Shown: in pieces, positions 8,618 through 17,977 of the stretch
How the letters are laid out: every line of letters begins with the position of its first letter
Position numbering within the stretch: the first letter of the stretch is position 1
Source of the DNA: Psychromonas marina
GTDB taxonomy: Bacteria; Pseudomonadota; Gammaproteobacteria; Enterobacterales; Psychromonadaceae
Assembly: GCF_030161115.1 (NCBI RefSeq)
Contig: NZ_BSPQ01000005.1
Span: 124,001-188,000, forward strand
Length of the DNA stretch: 64,000 nucleotides
Reading direction: 5' to 3'
Made by a program: the position numbers and the translations under genes
Notes under the pieces: model-generated
The model's input: the letters and a program-made list of their open reading frames with translations, nothing else
Database searches by the model: none
What the model was told of the DNA's origin: nothing

Positions 8618-9424
8618 ATGAAGTTATTGACGCTAAATACCCATAGTTGGCAAGAAGATAAACAGCTAGAAAAGTTGGATATAGTAGCGCAAGCCATTAT
8701 TGAACAAGAGTGCGATGTGATTGCATTGCAAGAGGTTAATCAACACCAAGATAGTCTGCTCGCTGATGCTAACATATTAAGTAATCATCCCGTGTTAGCT
8801 GATAACTATGGTTATTTATTACAGAAAAAACTGGCAGAACTCGGTCATCACTACCAACTGACGTGGGATTTTGTTCACCAAAGTTATGAAGTATATCAAG
8901 AGGGATTAGCATTTTTGACGCGGCTGCCCATTCTTGAACATGAGGTCATTGACTTAAGTGATAATTATGATGTGAGTTTTTGGAAACATCGACGCGCAGT
9001 ACGTATTAAAGTTGCTTCCCAACAAGGTGAACTCGATTTTTATAATTGTCATTGCGGCTGGTGGAATGACTCAGATAGCCCATTTGAAGATCAAATCAAG
9101 CGTATCACGGCGACATTATCAACAGGGTTGAGCTTTCTACTAGGTGATTTCAATAACCCGAGCCATATACGTAATGAAGGTTATGATTATCTATTACAGA
9201 GCGGTTTAATTGATTGTTATGAAATAGCAGAAAAAAAAGATACTGGTGCCACTGTGATTAAAAATATTGATGGTTGGCAACAAAATAACCAGGCTTTACG
9301 GATTGATTTGGTTCTTAGTAATCAATTGGTTGCGGTAAAGCAGCATCAGGCGATTTTTAATGACGATTTTTATCCGATTGTGTCGGATCACTTTGGGGTG
9401 TTGGTTGAAGTGGAAGTTGCTTAG
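8618..9424 (+). CDS. Endonuclease/exonuclease/phosphatase (EEP) family hydrolase
   Basis: A 268-residue metal-dependent phosphoesterase fold. LTLNTHSW at residue 4, VIALQEVNQ near 35 (metal-binding Glu), FYNCHCGWWND near 142, LLGDFNNPSH near 176 (catalytic Asp/Asn) and SDHFGVLVEV at the end (Asp-His pair) are the EEP hallmarks. It has no signal peptide. Relatives occur beside PTS EIICB genes in vibrios, so it may act on a sugar phosphate or related phosphodiester from the imported sugar. That role is inference from position; it could equally be a nuclease. Confidence 0.85.
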   Translation: MKLLTLNTHSWQEDKQLEKLDIVAQAIIEQECDVIALQEVNQHQDSLLADANILSNHPVLADNYGYLLQKKLAELGHHYQLTWDFVHQSYEVYQEGLAFLTRLPILEHEVIDLSDNYDVSFWKHRRAVRIKVASQQGELDFYNCHCGWWNDSDSPFEDQIKRITATLSTGLSFLLGDFNNPSHIRNEGYDYLLQSGLIDCYEIAEKKDTGATVIKNIDGWQQNNQALRIDLVLSNQLVAVKQHQAIFNDDFYPIVSDHFGVLVEVEVA

Positions 9425-9490
9425 ACCTTATTAAATCATTGATTACTTTGAAAAGAGTGTATCTATGAAATTAATAATAATGGGGGGTAT

Positions 9491-9570
9491 CAACTTATCA
9501 ACCCCTCATCCAATTGTACGATAATCTGCTGATGAAAAATTCAAATATCTATGCAGGTTATCGTTATCCT
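9491..9570. repeat. Copy 2 of the diverged ~80 bp direct repeat
   Basis: Partner of 5249-5327, same orientation, 67 bp after the EEP gene. The two copies bracket the regulator-PTS-hydrolase cassette. Confidence 0.75.
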
Positions 9571-9741
9571 GCCCAAATCATCAGCCACGTAGTTTTCCTT
9601 TATCATCGTTTTACACTCAGCTGTCGTGGGGACTGCCAAGTTAAGCTTGAACATAGTCATCTCATCTAACATTTGAGCTAATCTTAATAATATATCAATA
9701 GGTTGCTGTTGTATTTGTGAGAAGAAATGACCTAAATTCCA
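9541..9741 (-). pseudogene. Open frame of 66 codons without a start, probable gene remnant
   Basis: Ends at TGA 9541-9543 inside the repeat. The frame contains plausible protein-like segments (QQPIDILLRLAQMLDEM, then VPTTAECKTMIKENY) but has no ATG/GTG/TTG with a ribosome site at its 5' end, where a TAA precedes it. I do not recognise the family. Together with the HTH remnant it suggests the same decayed two-gene unit once lay at both repeats. Confidence 0.35.
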
Positions 9742-9960
9742 TTAAGTGACAGTGCCTTTCTACTTATTGAAAAATTTACCCCTTTCAAATATATTCATAT
9801 CGATTAGCCCTGTGTACGCGAACGAATCCAATTACTCATATTGTTATATTACTAAGCTATAATCATCCAACATATAAGCAGTAGTATTGTTAGATATATA
9901 AATTTATTTTTAATATATCGTGAAGAATAGTAAGTTTTTAAAACGAATGAGGAATGCTTA
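9742..9960. other. Upstream region of the B3/4-domain gene
   Basis: AT-rich and without a supported gene. It must hold the promoter of the next gene; TTAAAACGAATGAGGAATGC just before the start contains the ribosome site GAGGAA. Confidence 0.5.
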
Positions 9961-10653
9961 ATGATTACTGTAACACCGTCAATTGACCTTAATATTTCTG
10001 ACATAGCGCCTGAATATCGGGCATTGAGTATTACCGTAAAAGGGACTGCGATTAATAATGCAGAATATGCAGCTAAGGTGTTAAGGGAGGCATGCCAAGA
10101 CGTTACGGAGAATGACTTTTCTTGGTCTATTGCGCACATCGATGCATGGGGAGAGGCATTTAGAAAATTTGGTGCAAAGCCTAATAGAACTCCTTGCTCA
10201 GCAGCAGCCCTTCGAAAGCGTGTTTTAAAAAATGGAGAAATACCGAGTCTTGATCCAATTGTTGATATTTATAATGCGATCAGTATTCGTTATGCGATTC
10301 CTGTTGGTGGAGAAAATATAGATGCTTATCAAGGCATGCCTCGATTGACGATCGCTGACGGTACAGAACACTTTGATACAATGAAAAATGGCGAACCGAT
10401 AACAGAGACTCCTGAACCAGGTGAAGTCGTTTGGCGTGATGATATTGGTATTACTTGTCGCCGCTGGAATTGGCGTCAGGGAAATAGAACACGTATTGAC
10501 GCTGATACGCCGAATATGTGGATTATTTTGGAAAGCCTGCCTGCGATGCCATTAGATAAACTGAAAGAAGCAGGGGATGAGATGATTAAACATTTAAGCG
10601 TGATTATGCCCGATGCGACAATTGAGCATGAAATGGTGTTTATACCGAAATAG
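9961..10653 (+). CDS. B3/B4 tRNA-binding-domain protein (PheRS beta editing-domain-like)
   Basis: A 230-residue free-standing homologue of the B3/B4 editing domain of phenylalanyl-tRNA synthetase beta. Typical segments are FGAKPNRTPCSAAALRKRV near residue 73, LDPIVDIYNAISIRYAIPVGGEN near 98-120 (given here in part as IVDIYNAISIRYAIPVGGEN) and the C-terminal NMWIILESLPAMP. Free-standing members may act in trans on mischarged tRNA or amino-acid adducts; the substrate is unproven. It has a good site GAGGAA 8 nt before ATG and stands alone, convergent with gnd. Confidence 0.88.
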   Translation: MITVTPSIDLNISDIAPEYRALSITVKGTAINNAEYAAKVLREACQDVTENDFSWSIAHIDAWGEAFRKFGAKPNRTPCSAAALRKRVLKNGEIPSLDPIVDIYNAISIRYAIPVGGENIDAYQGMPRLTIADGTEHFDTMKNGEPITETPEPGEVVWRDDIGITCRRWNWRQGNRTRIDADTPNMWIILESLPAMPLDKLKEAGDEMIKHLSVIMPDATIEHEMVFIPK

Positions 10654-10816
10654 TCGCTGAAAGTGCTAATGTTCAGATTATCTCTAGATGACTAGTTATT
10701 GTGGGTGATTTGTTGATATAAGTGGTTATTTGAGGCTTTGTTATTCACTCTCAAGTCGCTCTACGGATCAATAACGAGACAATGGTGCTGACTACCCATT
10801 GTCTCAATCCAGTTAA

Positions 10817-12265
10817 TTAAGCATCATAAGTGGTTGATGATGCATCTCCACCATGACCTGTCCAATCGGTATGGAAAAACTCCCCTGCTTTTTTATCAAG
10901 CCTTTCATAGGTATGCGCTCCAAAGTAATCTCTTTGCGCTTGGATCATATTTGCTGGTGATTTTGCCGTTGTATAACCATCTAAGAATGTTAATGCTGAA
11001 GTCATGCAGGGCATTGGTAGTGCTATTTGAAAAGAGGTGGCAGCAACATTCCGCCAAGCAGGCATACAGCGCACTAAGATATCTTTAAAATAAGGATCTA
11101 AGGCTAGAAATGCTAAGTCTGGGCTAGTGACAAAGGCATCACGTATATTGCCTAAAAAGGCACTACGGATAATACAGCCGCCACGCCACATTAACGCTAC
11201 GTTACCGTAATTAAGCTCCCAACTGTTATCTTGTGATGCTTGCTTCATGAGCATAAAACCTTGTGCATAAGAGATAATTTTACTGGCTAATAATGCATCA
11301 TGTAATGCGTCTATCCATTGTTGTTTATTGCCTTTAATGGGAGTGATTGACTTATTAAATAAGGCTTGTGCATCAACTCTTTGCTGTTTTAAAGAGGATA
11401 GGTAACGGGCAAATACCGATTCTGTTATTAAGGTGAGTGGAATACCTACATCTAATGCGTTAATGCCTGTCCATTTACCGGTGCCTTTTTGTCCTGCTGT
11501 ATCCATAATCTTTTCAACAAGAGGCTGCCCATCTTGATCTTTGTAGGCCAGTATTTGTGCTGTTATTTCGACTAAATAGCTATTTAATTCGCTTTTGTTC
11601 CACTCTTCAAAGGTCGCTTGCATCTCTTCATGAGACATTAATAATGCCTCTTTCATAAAATGATAAGCTTCGCTGATAAGTTGCATATCGCCATATTCAA
11701 TACCATTATGGATCATTTTTACAAAGTGCCCAGATCCAGCATTACCAACCCAATCACAGCAAGGTTCACCTTGTTCTGTTTTAGCGGAAATAGCTTGGAA
11801 AATAGGTTTAATATGCGGCCATGCTTGTGAGTCGCCGCCCGGCATGATGGAAGGGCCGTTACGTGCTCCCTCTTCACCGCCCGAGACACCTGTGCCAACA
11901 AAATGTAACTGGTGTTTCTTTAATTTTTCAACGCGTCGGTTGCTATCAAGGTAATTTGAATTACCGCCATCAATAACGATATCGCCTTTATCGAGCAAGG
12001 GAATCAATGCATCAATAAAATCATCTACGACATCACCCGCCCGCACCATCAACATAATTTTACGAGGTTGTTCAAGTAGATTGACCATTTCTGACAATGA
12101 ATGCGCACCAACAATATTGGTATTTTTAGCTGCGCTAGTAAGAAAATGATCGACTTTTTCCACCGTACGATTAAATGCAACCACCTTGAACCCATGATCG
12201 TTCATGTTTAATATTAAGTTCTGCCCCATCACCGCTAAACCAATCACTGCAATATCAGCTTTCAT
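10817..12265 (-). CDS. gnd: 6-phosphogluconate dehydrogenase, decarboxylating
   Basis: Converts 6-phosphogluconate to ribulose-5-phosphate, CO2 and NADPH in the oxidative pentose phosphate pathway. The Rossmann motif AVIGLAVMGQNLILNM is at residue 5, GTGVSGGEEGARNGPSIMPG near 127, and the catalytic-Lys helix GSGHFVKMIHNGIEYGD near 178. The C-terminal tail FHTDWTGHGGDASSTTYDA closes the partner active site. The start is ATG 12263-12265 (MKADIAVIG) with AAGGAAAAG upstream; a start seven codons earlier would add a basic MMRRKRI segment unlike the family. Length 482 is close to the usual 468-480. It lies 57 bp after zwf and is probably co-transcribed with it. Confidence 0.97.
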   Translation of the reverse strand: MKADIAVIGLAVMGQNLILNMNDHGFKVVAFNRTVEKVDHFLTSAAKNTNIVGAHSLSEMVNLLEQPRKIMLMVRAGDVVDDFIDALIPLLDKGDIVIDGGNSNYLDSNRRVEKLKKHQLHFVGTGVSGGEEGARNGPSIMPGGDSQAWPHIKPIFQAISAKTEQGEPCCDWVGNAGSGHFVKMIHNGIEYGDMQLISEAYHFMKEALLMSHEEMQATFEEWNKSELNSYLVEITAQILAYKDQDGQPLVEKIMDTAGQKGTGKWTGINALDVGIPLTLITESVFARYLSSLKQQRVDAQALFNKSITPIKGNKQQWIDALHDALLASKIISYAQGFMLMKQASQDNSWELNYGNVALMWRGGCIIRSAFLGNIRDAFVTSPDLAFLALDPYFKDILVRCMPAWRNVAATSFQIALPMPCMTSALTFLDGYTTAKSPANMIQAQRDYFGAHTYERLDKKAGEFFHTDWTGHGGDASSTTYDA

Positions 12266-12322
12266 TATTCTTTTCCTTCTCATCATTATTTACGTTACTT
12301 CAAAAAAATTAGGCGCTTATCG

Positions 12323-13822
12323 TTATAATTCACAATAATCGGTATCGGTTAAATTTTTACAGGGGGAGCGCCATTTATGCCCATCCTTTATTAATAAGTG
12401 CTCAGCTTCGACGGGTCCCCATGTGCCTGATGCGTAGCCATAAAGTGAGAAAGATCGCTTTTTATAGTCTAAAATTGGTTGCACAAAATTCCAACAAGCT
12501 CGTACTGCGTCACTTCGAGAAAATAGCGTGGCATCACCTTTAATCAAATCTAATAATAAGCGTTCATAGGCGGTTAATAGCTCCGTCTTTTTTAAATCAC
12601 TATAATGAAAATCCATTGCAACTTCTTGAGACTCAAAACCTGAACCTGGTTGCTTTAAGCCAAAACCTAAGACGATGCCTTCATCAGGTTGAATACGAAT
12701 AATGAGTTTATTTTCCGGTGCATGAGCGGAAAATACGGGGTGAGGTGTCTTTTTAAAATGAATAACGACTTCAGTTACGCGTGTGGGCATACGTTTACCC
12801 GTGCGAATATAAAAGGGCACGCCATTCCAGCGCCAATTGTTAATAAACATTTTCAGGCCAACATAGGTTTCTGTTCTTGAATCATCAGGTACACCTGCTT
12901 CTGCGCGGTAAGCGGATAAGTCTTCGCCACGTACTTTTGATTCTGTATATTGACCGAGTACTAAATTATGTTTGAGATCATGCTCTGAGAGAGGCTTTAA
13001 ACATTGTAATACCTTAACTACTTCATCGCGCATTGAGTCGGCATTAATCACCGAAGGAGGCTCCATTGCAACCATCGCAATCACTTGTAATAGATGGTTT
13101 TGTAGCATATCGCGCATTGCTCCTGAACCATCATAATACCCCCCGCGTTTTTCAACACCTAATGCTTCAGCGCCAGTGACTTCAATATAATCAATGTATT
13201 TACCATTCCATAAGGGCTCAAATATGCTATTTGCAAAACGCAGTACTAGCATATTTTGCACTGTTTCTTTACCTAGATAATGGTCAATACGATAAATTTG
13301 CTGCTCTTGAAAATGTTGGTACAGTGCTTTATCAAGTGTAATTGCTGAGTCAAGATCATAACCGAAGGGTTTTTCGACCACTAAGCGTTTCCAACCTTTT
13401 TGTTCATTATTGAGGTGATGTGCGGCAAGGTGTTGGGCAATAACAGAATACAAACTGGGTGGTGTTGCCATATAAAAAAGAGCATTATTTTCTAGCTTAA
13501 AAGTGTCGTTTAACTTAGAAATTCGATCCTTTAAAATTGCATAATCATTTACATTCGCAGTATCAATGGATTGGTAAAATATACGTTGGCAAAAATCAGC
13601 TAATAACTGCTTGTTAATGACAGCACTAGCGGGAATATTGTTAATTAATTTATCACGAAATGCTTGATCACTATAAGTACTGCGACTCACTCCAAGAATA
13701 ACAAATGCAGTAGGTAGTTTTTGCTGTGTGAATAATTTATACAGTGCAGGCATCAACATGCGCTGCGTGAGATCGCCCGAAGCGCCAAATATCACAATAC
13801 AACTATTATCAATAGCTAACAT
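12323..13822 (-). CDS. zwf: Glucose-6-phosphate 1-dehydrogenase
   Basis: Oxidises glucose-6-phosphate to 6-phosphogluconolactone with NADP. The 499-residue protein has the coenzyme motif [20 protein letters not shown] at residue 10, the active-site signature [13 protein letters not shown] near 179 with the catalytic His region, VEKPFGYDL near 150 and [10 protein letters not shown] near 340. No pgl gene lies between zwf and gnd. The pair follows the glucosylglycerate genes on the same strand after a 217-bp gap that probably holds its own promoter. Confidence 0.97.
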   Translation of the reverse strand: MLAIDNSCIVIFGASGDLTQRMLMPALYKLFTQQKLPTAFVILGVSRSTYSDQAFRDKLINNIPASAVINKQLLADFCQRIFYQSIDTANVNDYAILKDRISKLNDTFKLENNALFYMATPPSLYSVIAQHLAAHHLNNEQKGWKRLVVEKPFGYDLDSAITLDKALYQHFQEQQIYRIDHYLGKETVQNMLVLRFANSIFEPLWNGKYIDYIEVTGAEALGVEKRGGYYDGSGAMRDMLQNHLLQVIAMVAMEPPSVINADSMRDEVVKVLQCLKPLSEHDLKHNLVLGQYTESKVRGEDLSAYRAEAGVPDDSRTETYVGLKMFINNWRWNGVPFYIRTGKRMPTRVTEVVIHFKKTPHPVFSAHAPENKLIIRIQPDEGIVLGFGLKQPGSGFESQEVAMDFHYSDLKKTELLTAYERLLLDLIKGDATLFSRSDAVRACWNFVQPILDYKKRSFSLYGYASGTWGPVEAEHLLIKDGHKWRSPCKNLTDTDYCEL

Positions 13823-14039
13823 TAACGGGTCCTTAAGTGAGTAAGATAAAAAGGTAGGTCAAAGAAGCTTAGTTCATGATCTCCTTGTATCAACATAATC
13901 CTGTTTAATTATGATCTTTAAACCTAACTAACTATTTTTATGATGTCGATTTATCACTTAATTAAATCATAGAACCCTGCTAATCAACGGTTATTTCATG
14001 ATGGTGCGGGTGACAATTAATATGAAAATTGTCACCAAA

Positions 14040-15827
14040 TTAGTGCAAGTTGTTTACACCCATATCGCAATTGCTTATCCACATGGTTTGATAGGGAGCG
14101 AGTGTTAATGTCTCCAATTCCATATCAATGGTTGCACCTGTTAATAGATCAATCCAGTCTTCGCTCATAATCAGGTTCAAGCTATTAATGGCAAAAACAA
14201 TCTCCTCATTATTTATATTGCTGACGCAAAATATACTCTGTTTTCTATCTAGGCTTTGGCGCCAAAAGCCAAATAGTTGCAAGCCTAAATGCAGGGTGAA
14301 TTGGGTCGCATTGGGGTGGAATGCAGGTTGTTTAATACGAATATCAAGCAGGCCTTTAAGTTTCGCTAACACGATATGGTGATGGTTATCAGTGTCAGCT
14401 AGTTTTTCCTGCAATGCCTGATAATCCCAACGATGGCGGTTGATGGAACGATTTTGCTGCGTATTTTCAAACTTCTCGTAATCATTTTGTGTACCTAATA
14501 GGCTATGAATATACACCCCTGGAATACCCTCTAACGCAAACATAATCGCGTGTGCACAAATAAAGCGCTGTAGGCCTAATTCATCTTTGCCTTCTGTGGT
14601 GCCTTGCAGGGCATCATATAAAGCAATATTAATTTCATAGGGTTTTGGTTGACCAGACTCAGTGCTACGCCAAGAGACTTTTCCGCCAAACTCCTGCATC
14701 GTTTCAACTAAACTGTTGATCTCTTCATCATTTAATAACCCTTCTGCGGGGCGCAAGCCGATACCGTCATGTGAGGCGATAAAATTAAAGTAGGTGGTGC
14801 CATTTTGTGCGGGTGGCATACTCATTAACCAACGTTTTAGGTATAAACAACTACCCGTCACTAAGGTATTAATTAACAGAGGTGGCAGTGAAAAGTTATA
14901 GATAGCATGGGCTTCATTAGCATTACCGAAGTAGGTGAGGTTTTGCGTATTGGGGATATTAGTTTCAGTAATAATGACCGCATCGGGATGAGAATGCTCG
15001 ATCAAGGTTCTTAATAAACGGATCACTTCGTGGGTTTCGGGTAAATTAATACAGCTACTGCCGAGTTTTTTCCATAAAAAAGCCACCGCATCAAAGCGAA
15101 ATATTTTCACCCCCATATCGAGATATAAACGGATAATAGATACAAAGCTTTTTAATACTTCAGGATTTCTAAAATCGAAATCGACTTGGTCATGACTGAA
15201 GGTACACCAAACATGCTGTACCCCTTTGCCTGTTTGTGTTTCTCTTAACAGATCTGAGGTTCTTGGACGTACGACATCAAGTGTATCGATATCCGCAGGC
15301 GCAGTGTAGAAATAATCATGGCCAATGCCCTCGCCCTTGATGAAGTTTTCAAACCAAGCGCTACGGCTAGAGCAGTGATTGATCACGAGATCTGACATTA
15401 ATCGTCTATGCTTAGCAATCTCCTTAATATCATGCCAGTCGCCTAGCCCTTCATTGACACTAGAATAATCAATGACAGAGAAACCGTCATCGGAACTGTA
15501 TGGAAAGAAGGGCAATATATGCACGCTATTAACGCTAGCACCAAGGTAGGTGTCCATAAAGTGTTGCAAGCTAACTAAAGGCTTCTGCTCTTTTTTAACA
15601 ATGCTATCACCATAGGTGATCATAATAACGTCTTGTTGCGACCAATGATTTTGGTAAGCAATGGGCTGATAACAACTTTTATCAAGACCCATGATGTTAA
15701 TTAAATCATCACTCAATGACTCGGTATTTTGACCCAACTCTATCTCTTTATAAATAAAATTAAGGTGCTGCGTTAATTTAGTTTTTAATGCTTGCTGTTC
15801 TTCAGCGGTTGCCTTTATATCGCTCAT
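14040..15827 (-). CDS. GH13_18 phosphorylase, probable glucosylglycerate phosphorylase
   Basis: A 595-residue GH13 subfamily 18 enzyme of the sucrose-phosphorylase type: [18 protein letters not shown] near residue 100, the nucleophile motif [16 protein letters not shown] near 240, the acid/base motif VIITETNIP near 285 and [15 protein letters not shown] near 350. Members phosphorolyse a glucoside to alpha-glucose-1-phosphate with retention. Sequence alone does not separate sucrose from glucosylglycerate specificity; the neighbours (GT81-type synthase, HAD phosphatase, glycerate kinase) make glucosylglycerate the best choice, giving glucose-1-P plus D-glycerate. It is the last gene of a tight minus-strand run, 27 bp after the synthase. 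A plain sucrose phosphorylase is the main alternative. Confidence 0.82.
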   Translation of the reverse strand: MSDIKATAEEQQALKTKLTQHLNFIYKEIELGQNTESLSDDLINIMGLDKSCYQPIAYQNHWSQQDVIMITYGDSIVKKEQKPLVSLQHFMDTYLGASVNSVHILPFFPYSSDDGFSVIDYSSVNEGLGDWHDIKEIAKHRRLMSDLVINHCSSRSAWFENFIKGEGIGHDYFYTAPADIDTLDVVRPRTSDLLRETQTGKGVQHVWCTFSHDQVDFDFRNPEVLKSFVSIIRLYLDMGVKIFRFDAVAFLWKKLGSSCINLPETHEVIRLLRTLIEHSHPDAVIITETNIPNTQNLTYFGNANEAHAIYNFSLPPLLINTLVTGSCLYLKRWLMSMPPAQNGTTYFNFIASHDGIGLRPAEGLLNDEEINSLVETMQEFGGKVSWRSTESGQPKPYEINIALYDALQGTTEGKDELGLQRFICAHAIMFALEGIPGVYIHSLLGTQNDYEKFENTQQNRSINRHRWDYQALQEKLADTDNHHHIVLAKLKGLLDIRIKQPAFHPNATQFTLHLGLQLFGFWRQSLDRKQSIFCVSNINNEEIVFAINSLNLIMSEDWIDLLTGATIDMELETLTLAPYQTMWISNCDMGVNNLH

Positions 15828-15854
15828 AACATCCCCTTATTGCTAATTCATAAT

Positions 15855-17078
15855 CTATTCACTAAATTCTTGATAATCTAATTCAACCGCTTCTTTCAGC
15901 TGCTCTAAGGCATCTGGCATCGCGCTTACTACGCGGTTCCATGAAGGAATAAAGGGGGTATCCATTGGTTTATCTAAAAATATTTGTCCTGCGGTCATTA
16001 CGTTTTCAGCAAACATCTCTACCGCTTTCTCTTCATTATGAATATCTAGATCTAAGCCATTCATCATTGCATCACCGCGATACATCTCAACATAGTCGAG
16101 AGCAATACGGTAATAGGTTGCTTTCAAGGTACGGATACTCTCAGTGCTAAAAGTTTCACCCTGTGTCGCTAATTTACGCATAAATGCTTTGGTGATATCA
16201 ATCGACATTTTTGACAAACCGCCATCCACACTCTCTAAGGACAAATCCTGATGTTTATGGTCATAGGTGGTGGCGATATCAACCTGACAAGTACGGTTGC
16301 TGGCATAGTTGCGGTGCATCTCTGATAGCACGCCTATCTCTAATCCCCAGTCACTAGGAATACGCAGGTCATTTAATACATCTTTTCTGAATGAGAACTC
16401 ACCCGCTAGTGGGTAGAGGAAGCTATCGATAAACTCTAAATAGTCGTTATGGCCAACGGTTTTTTTCAACGCTTTAACTAGAGGTGTGACTAACAGACGT
16501 GAAACGCGACCGTTAATCTTTCCATCTGCTACACGTGCGTAATAACCTTTACAAAACTCATAGTTAAACATGGGGTTAGCAACGGGGTAGATTAAACGTG
16601 CCAGTAAATCTCGCTCGTAGGTGACGATGTCACAGTCGTGCAGTGCAACCGATTCAGTTTTTCCTGATGCGAGGGTGTACCCCATGCAGTACCAAACATT
16701 ACGTCCTTTACCTAACTCCTTTGGTGCGACGCCAAGCTTTTGTAATTTAGCATCTAGCGCTTTTAATCTTGGCCCTTCGTTCCATAATACACGGTGATGT
16801 TGTGGTAGTTTTTTGAAAAACTTTAGCGCGTGTCGATACTGTTCTTCAGTTGCTCTGTCTAGGCCGATCACTATCTCCGATAAATAGGGAACCTCACAAA
16901 GATGATCAACAATCGCAGGCAGTGCGTCACCTTCCAATTCAGAAAATAGGGAGGGGAGAATCAGTCCCATGGGTCTAGTTTTAGAAAAAGTTTCTAGTTC
17001 GGCTTCAAGGTCTTCGTTACTTCGTTGTGCTAGGTTATGCATCGTTGTAACAATGCCATTCTGATAAAAATCAGCCAT
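15855..17078 (-). CDS. Glucosyl-3-phosphoglycerate synthase-like glycosyltransferase (GT81 type)
   Basis: A 407-residue GT-A glycosyltransferase that would join NDP-glucose to 3-phosphoglycerate. The N-terminus has LILPSLFSELEG; the metal/nucleotide region has the extended DxD-type motif VALHDCDIVTY near residue 145; GKGRNVWYCMGYTLASGK precedes it and the acceptor side has SDWGLEIGVLSEM near 240. This layout matches GpgS/mannosylglycerate-synthase-like enzymes. It has no membrane segments. It lies between the phosphatase (51 bp) and phosphorylase (27 bp) genes. Mannosyl transfer cannot be excluded from sequence, but the GH13_18 partner points to glucose. Confidence 0.82.
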   Translation of the reverse strand: MADFYQNGIVTTMHNLAQRSNEDLEAELETFSKTRPMGLILPSLFSELEGDALPAIVDHLCEVPYLSEIVIGLDRATEEQYRHALKFFKKLPQHHRVLWNEGPRLKALDAKLQKLGVAPKELGKGRNVWYCMGYTLASGKTESVALHDCDIVTYERDLLARLIYPVANPMFNYEFCKGYYARVADGKINGRVSRLLVTPLVKALKKTVGHNDYLEFIDSFLYPLAGEFSFRKDVLNDLRIPSDWGLEIGVLSEMHRNYASNRTCQVDIATTYDHKHQDLSLESVDGGLSKMSIDITKAFMRKLATQGETFSTESIRTLKATYYRIALDYVEMYRGDAMMNGLDLDIHNEEKAVEMFAENVMTAGQIFLDKPMDTPFIPSWNRVVSAMPDALEQLKEAVELDYQEFSE

Positions 17079-17129
17079 GTTAAATCTCCATTTTTACTAA
17101 TCTAATTTTTCTTATCTAAATTTGCTTAT

Positions 17130-17966
17130 CTAAGTTTGCTCATCTAAGTTTGAAAGTACAATTTTGTGCAAACACTCAGCCCAACCGGCAGGTCCATATT
17201 GCTGGCTTTGGTAAACGTCATGTTGTCTTTTTAACTGTGGGAAATCGTGCACGGGTGAGCGTATTTGCACCGCAATGGTTGCACATTCAAGCATCGCGCT
17301 ATCGTTATCACTATCGCCCAGTGCAATGGTTTGAAACGCTTCTGTTGGGTTATTCTCTTGATACTGCTTTGCTAACCAGCGTTGCGCTTGGCCTTTGTCT
17401 GCATGACCACTAACATGAACAAAACGTCCGCCTTGTAGAATATTCGCGCCTAGTTTTTGCATATGTGCAATAAACTCAGCCAATACTTCCTGCGAGCCTA
17501 ACCAGTTAAGTGGTTCTCCATATTGGCGCTGTTTCGCCATTGTTGCTTGTGCAGTGTTAAGTCCCGTCAGCGCGGCTAACTGTTCATTAGTTAGTTGCGA
17601 AAAACCTTCAAAGTATTCACTAAATTGAGTTGCATGTTCTGTTAATAACGATAACCAGTGGGCTTTATCTTGGCAAAAAGGCTTCACCCAAAAATCACCT
17701 TGCTGTTGTGTGCCAGTTGGCTGTTTTTTAAAATAATTAACCGGGATATAAACGGCCGCGCCATTTTCAATAATGAAAGGAGAGGTCAAATGTAGCTGCT
17801 CACGAATATTTAATATCTCAGACAATGTTTTGCTAGTATTAGGAATAATCGCTATATCATGAAATTTCAACGCGACGATCGTATCTTCAGCGTCTTCTGT
17901 TTTATAGCTATAATGGTCCATTAAGGTGCCATCTAAATCGGTAAAAACTAATGTTTTTTTAATCAT
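17130..17966 (-). CDS. HAD-IIB phosphatase, probable glucosyl-3-phosphoglycerate phosphatase
   Basis: A 278-residue HAD hydrolase of the mannosyl-3-phosphoglycerate phosphatase/YedP group. Motif I is VFTDLDGTLMDH at residue 6, motif II IIPNTSKT near 40, and motif IV IALGDSDNDSAML near 220; PFIIENGAAVYIP is typical of this subgroup. It would release free glucosylglycerate from the phosphorylated intermediate. It lies 11 bp after the kinase gene and 51 bp before the synthase gene, so the set is one operon. Confidence 0.85.
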   Translation of the reverse strand: MIKKTLVFTDLDGTLMDHYSYKTEDAEDTIVALKFHDIAIIPNTSKTLSEILNIREQLHLTSPFIIENGAAVYIPVNYFKKQPTGTQQQGDFWVKPFCQDKAHWLSLLTEHATQFSEYFEGFSQLTNEQLAALTGLNTAQATMAKQRQYGEPLNWLGSQEVLAEFIAHMQKLGANILQGGRFVHVSGHADKGQAQRWLAKQYQENNPTEAFQTIALGDSDNDSAMLECATIAVQIRSPVHDFPQLKRQHDVYQSQQYGPAGWAECLHKIVLSNLDEQT

Positions 17967-17977
17967 TTAAAGTCCCA

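Noticed and set aside
14040..15827. Simple annotation as sucrose phosphorylase
   Set aside because: No sucrose uptake or sucrose synthesis genes are nearby, whereas synthase, phosphatase and glycerate kinase genes fit glucosylglycerate. Still listed as the alternative.
15855..17966. Mannosylglycerate pathway (MpgS/MpgP)
   Set aside because: The HAD phosphatase group covers both sugars, but the GH13_18 phosphorylase in the same operon acts on glucosides, so glucose is favoured.
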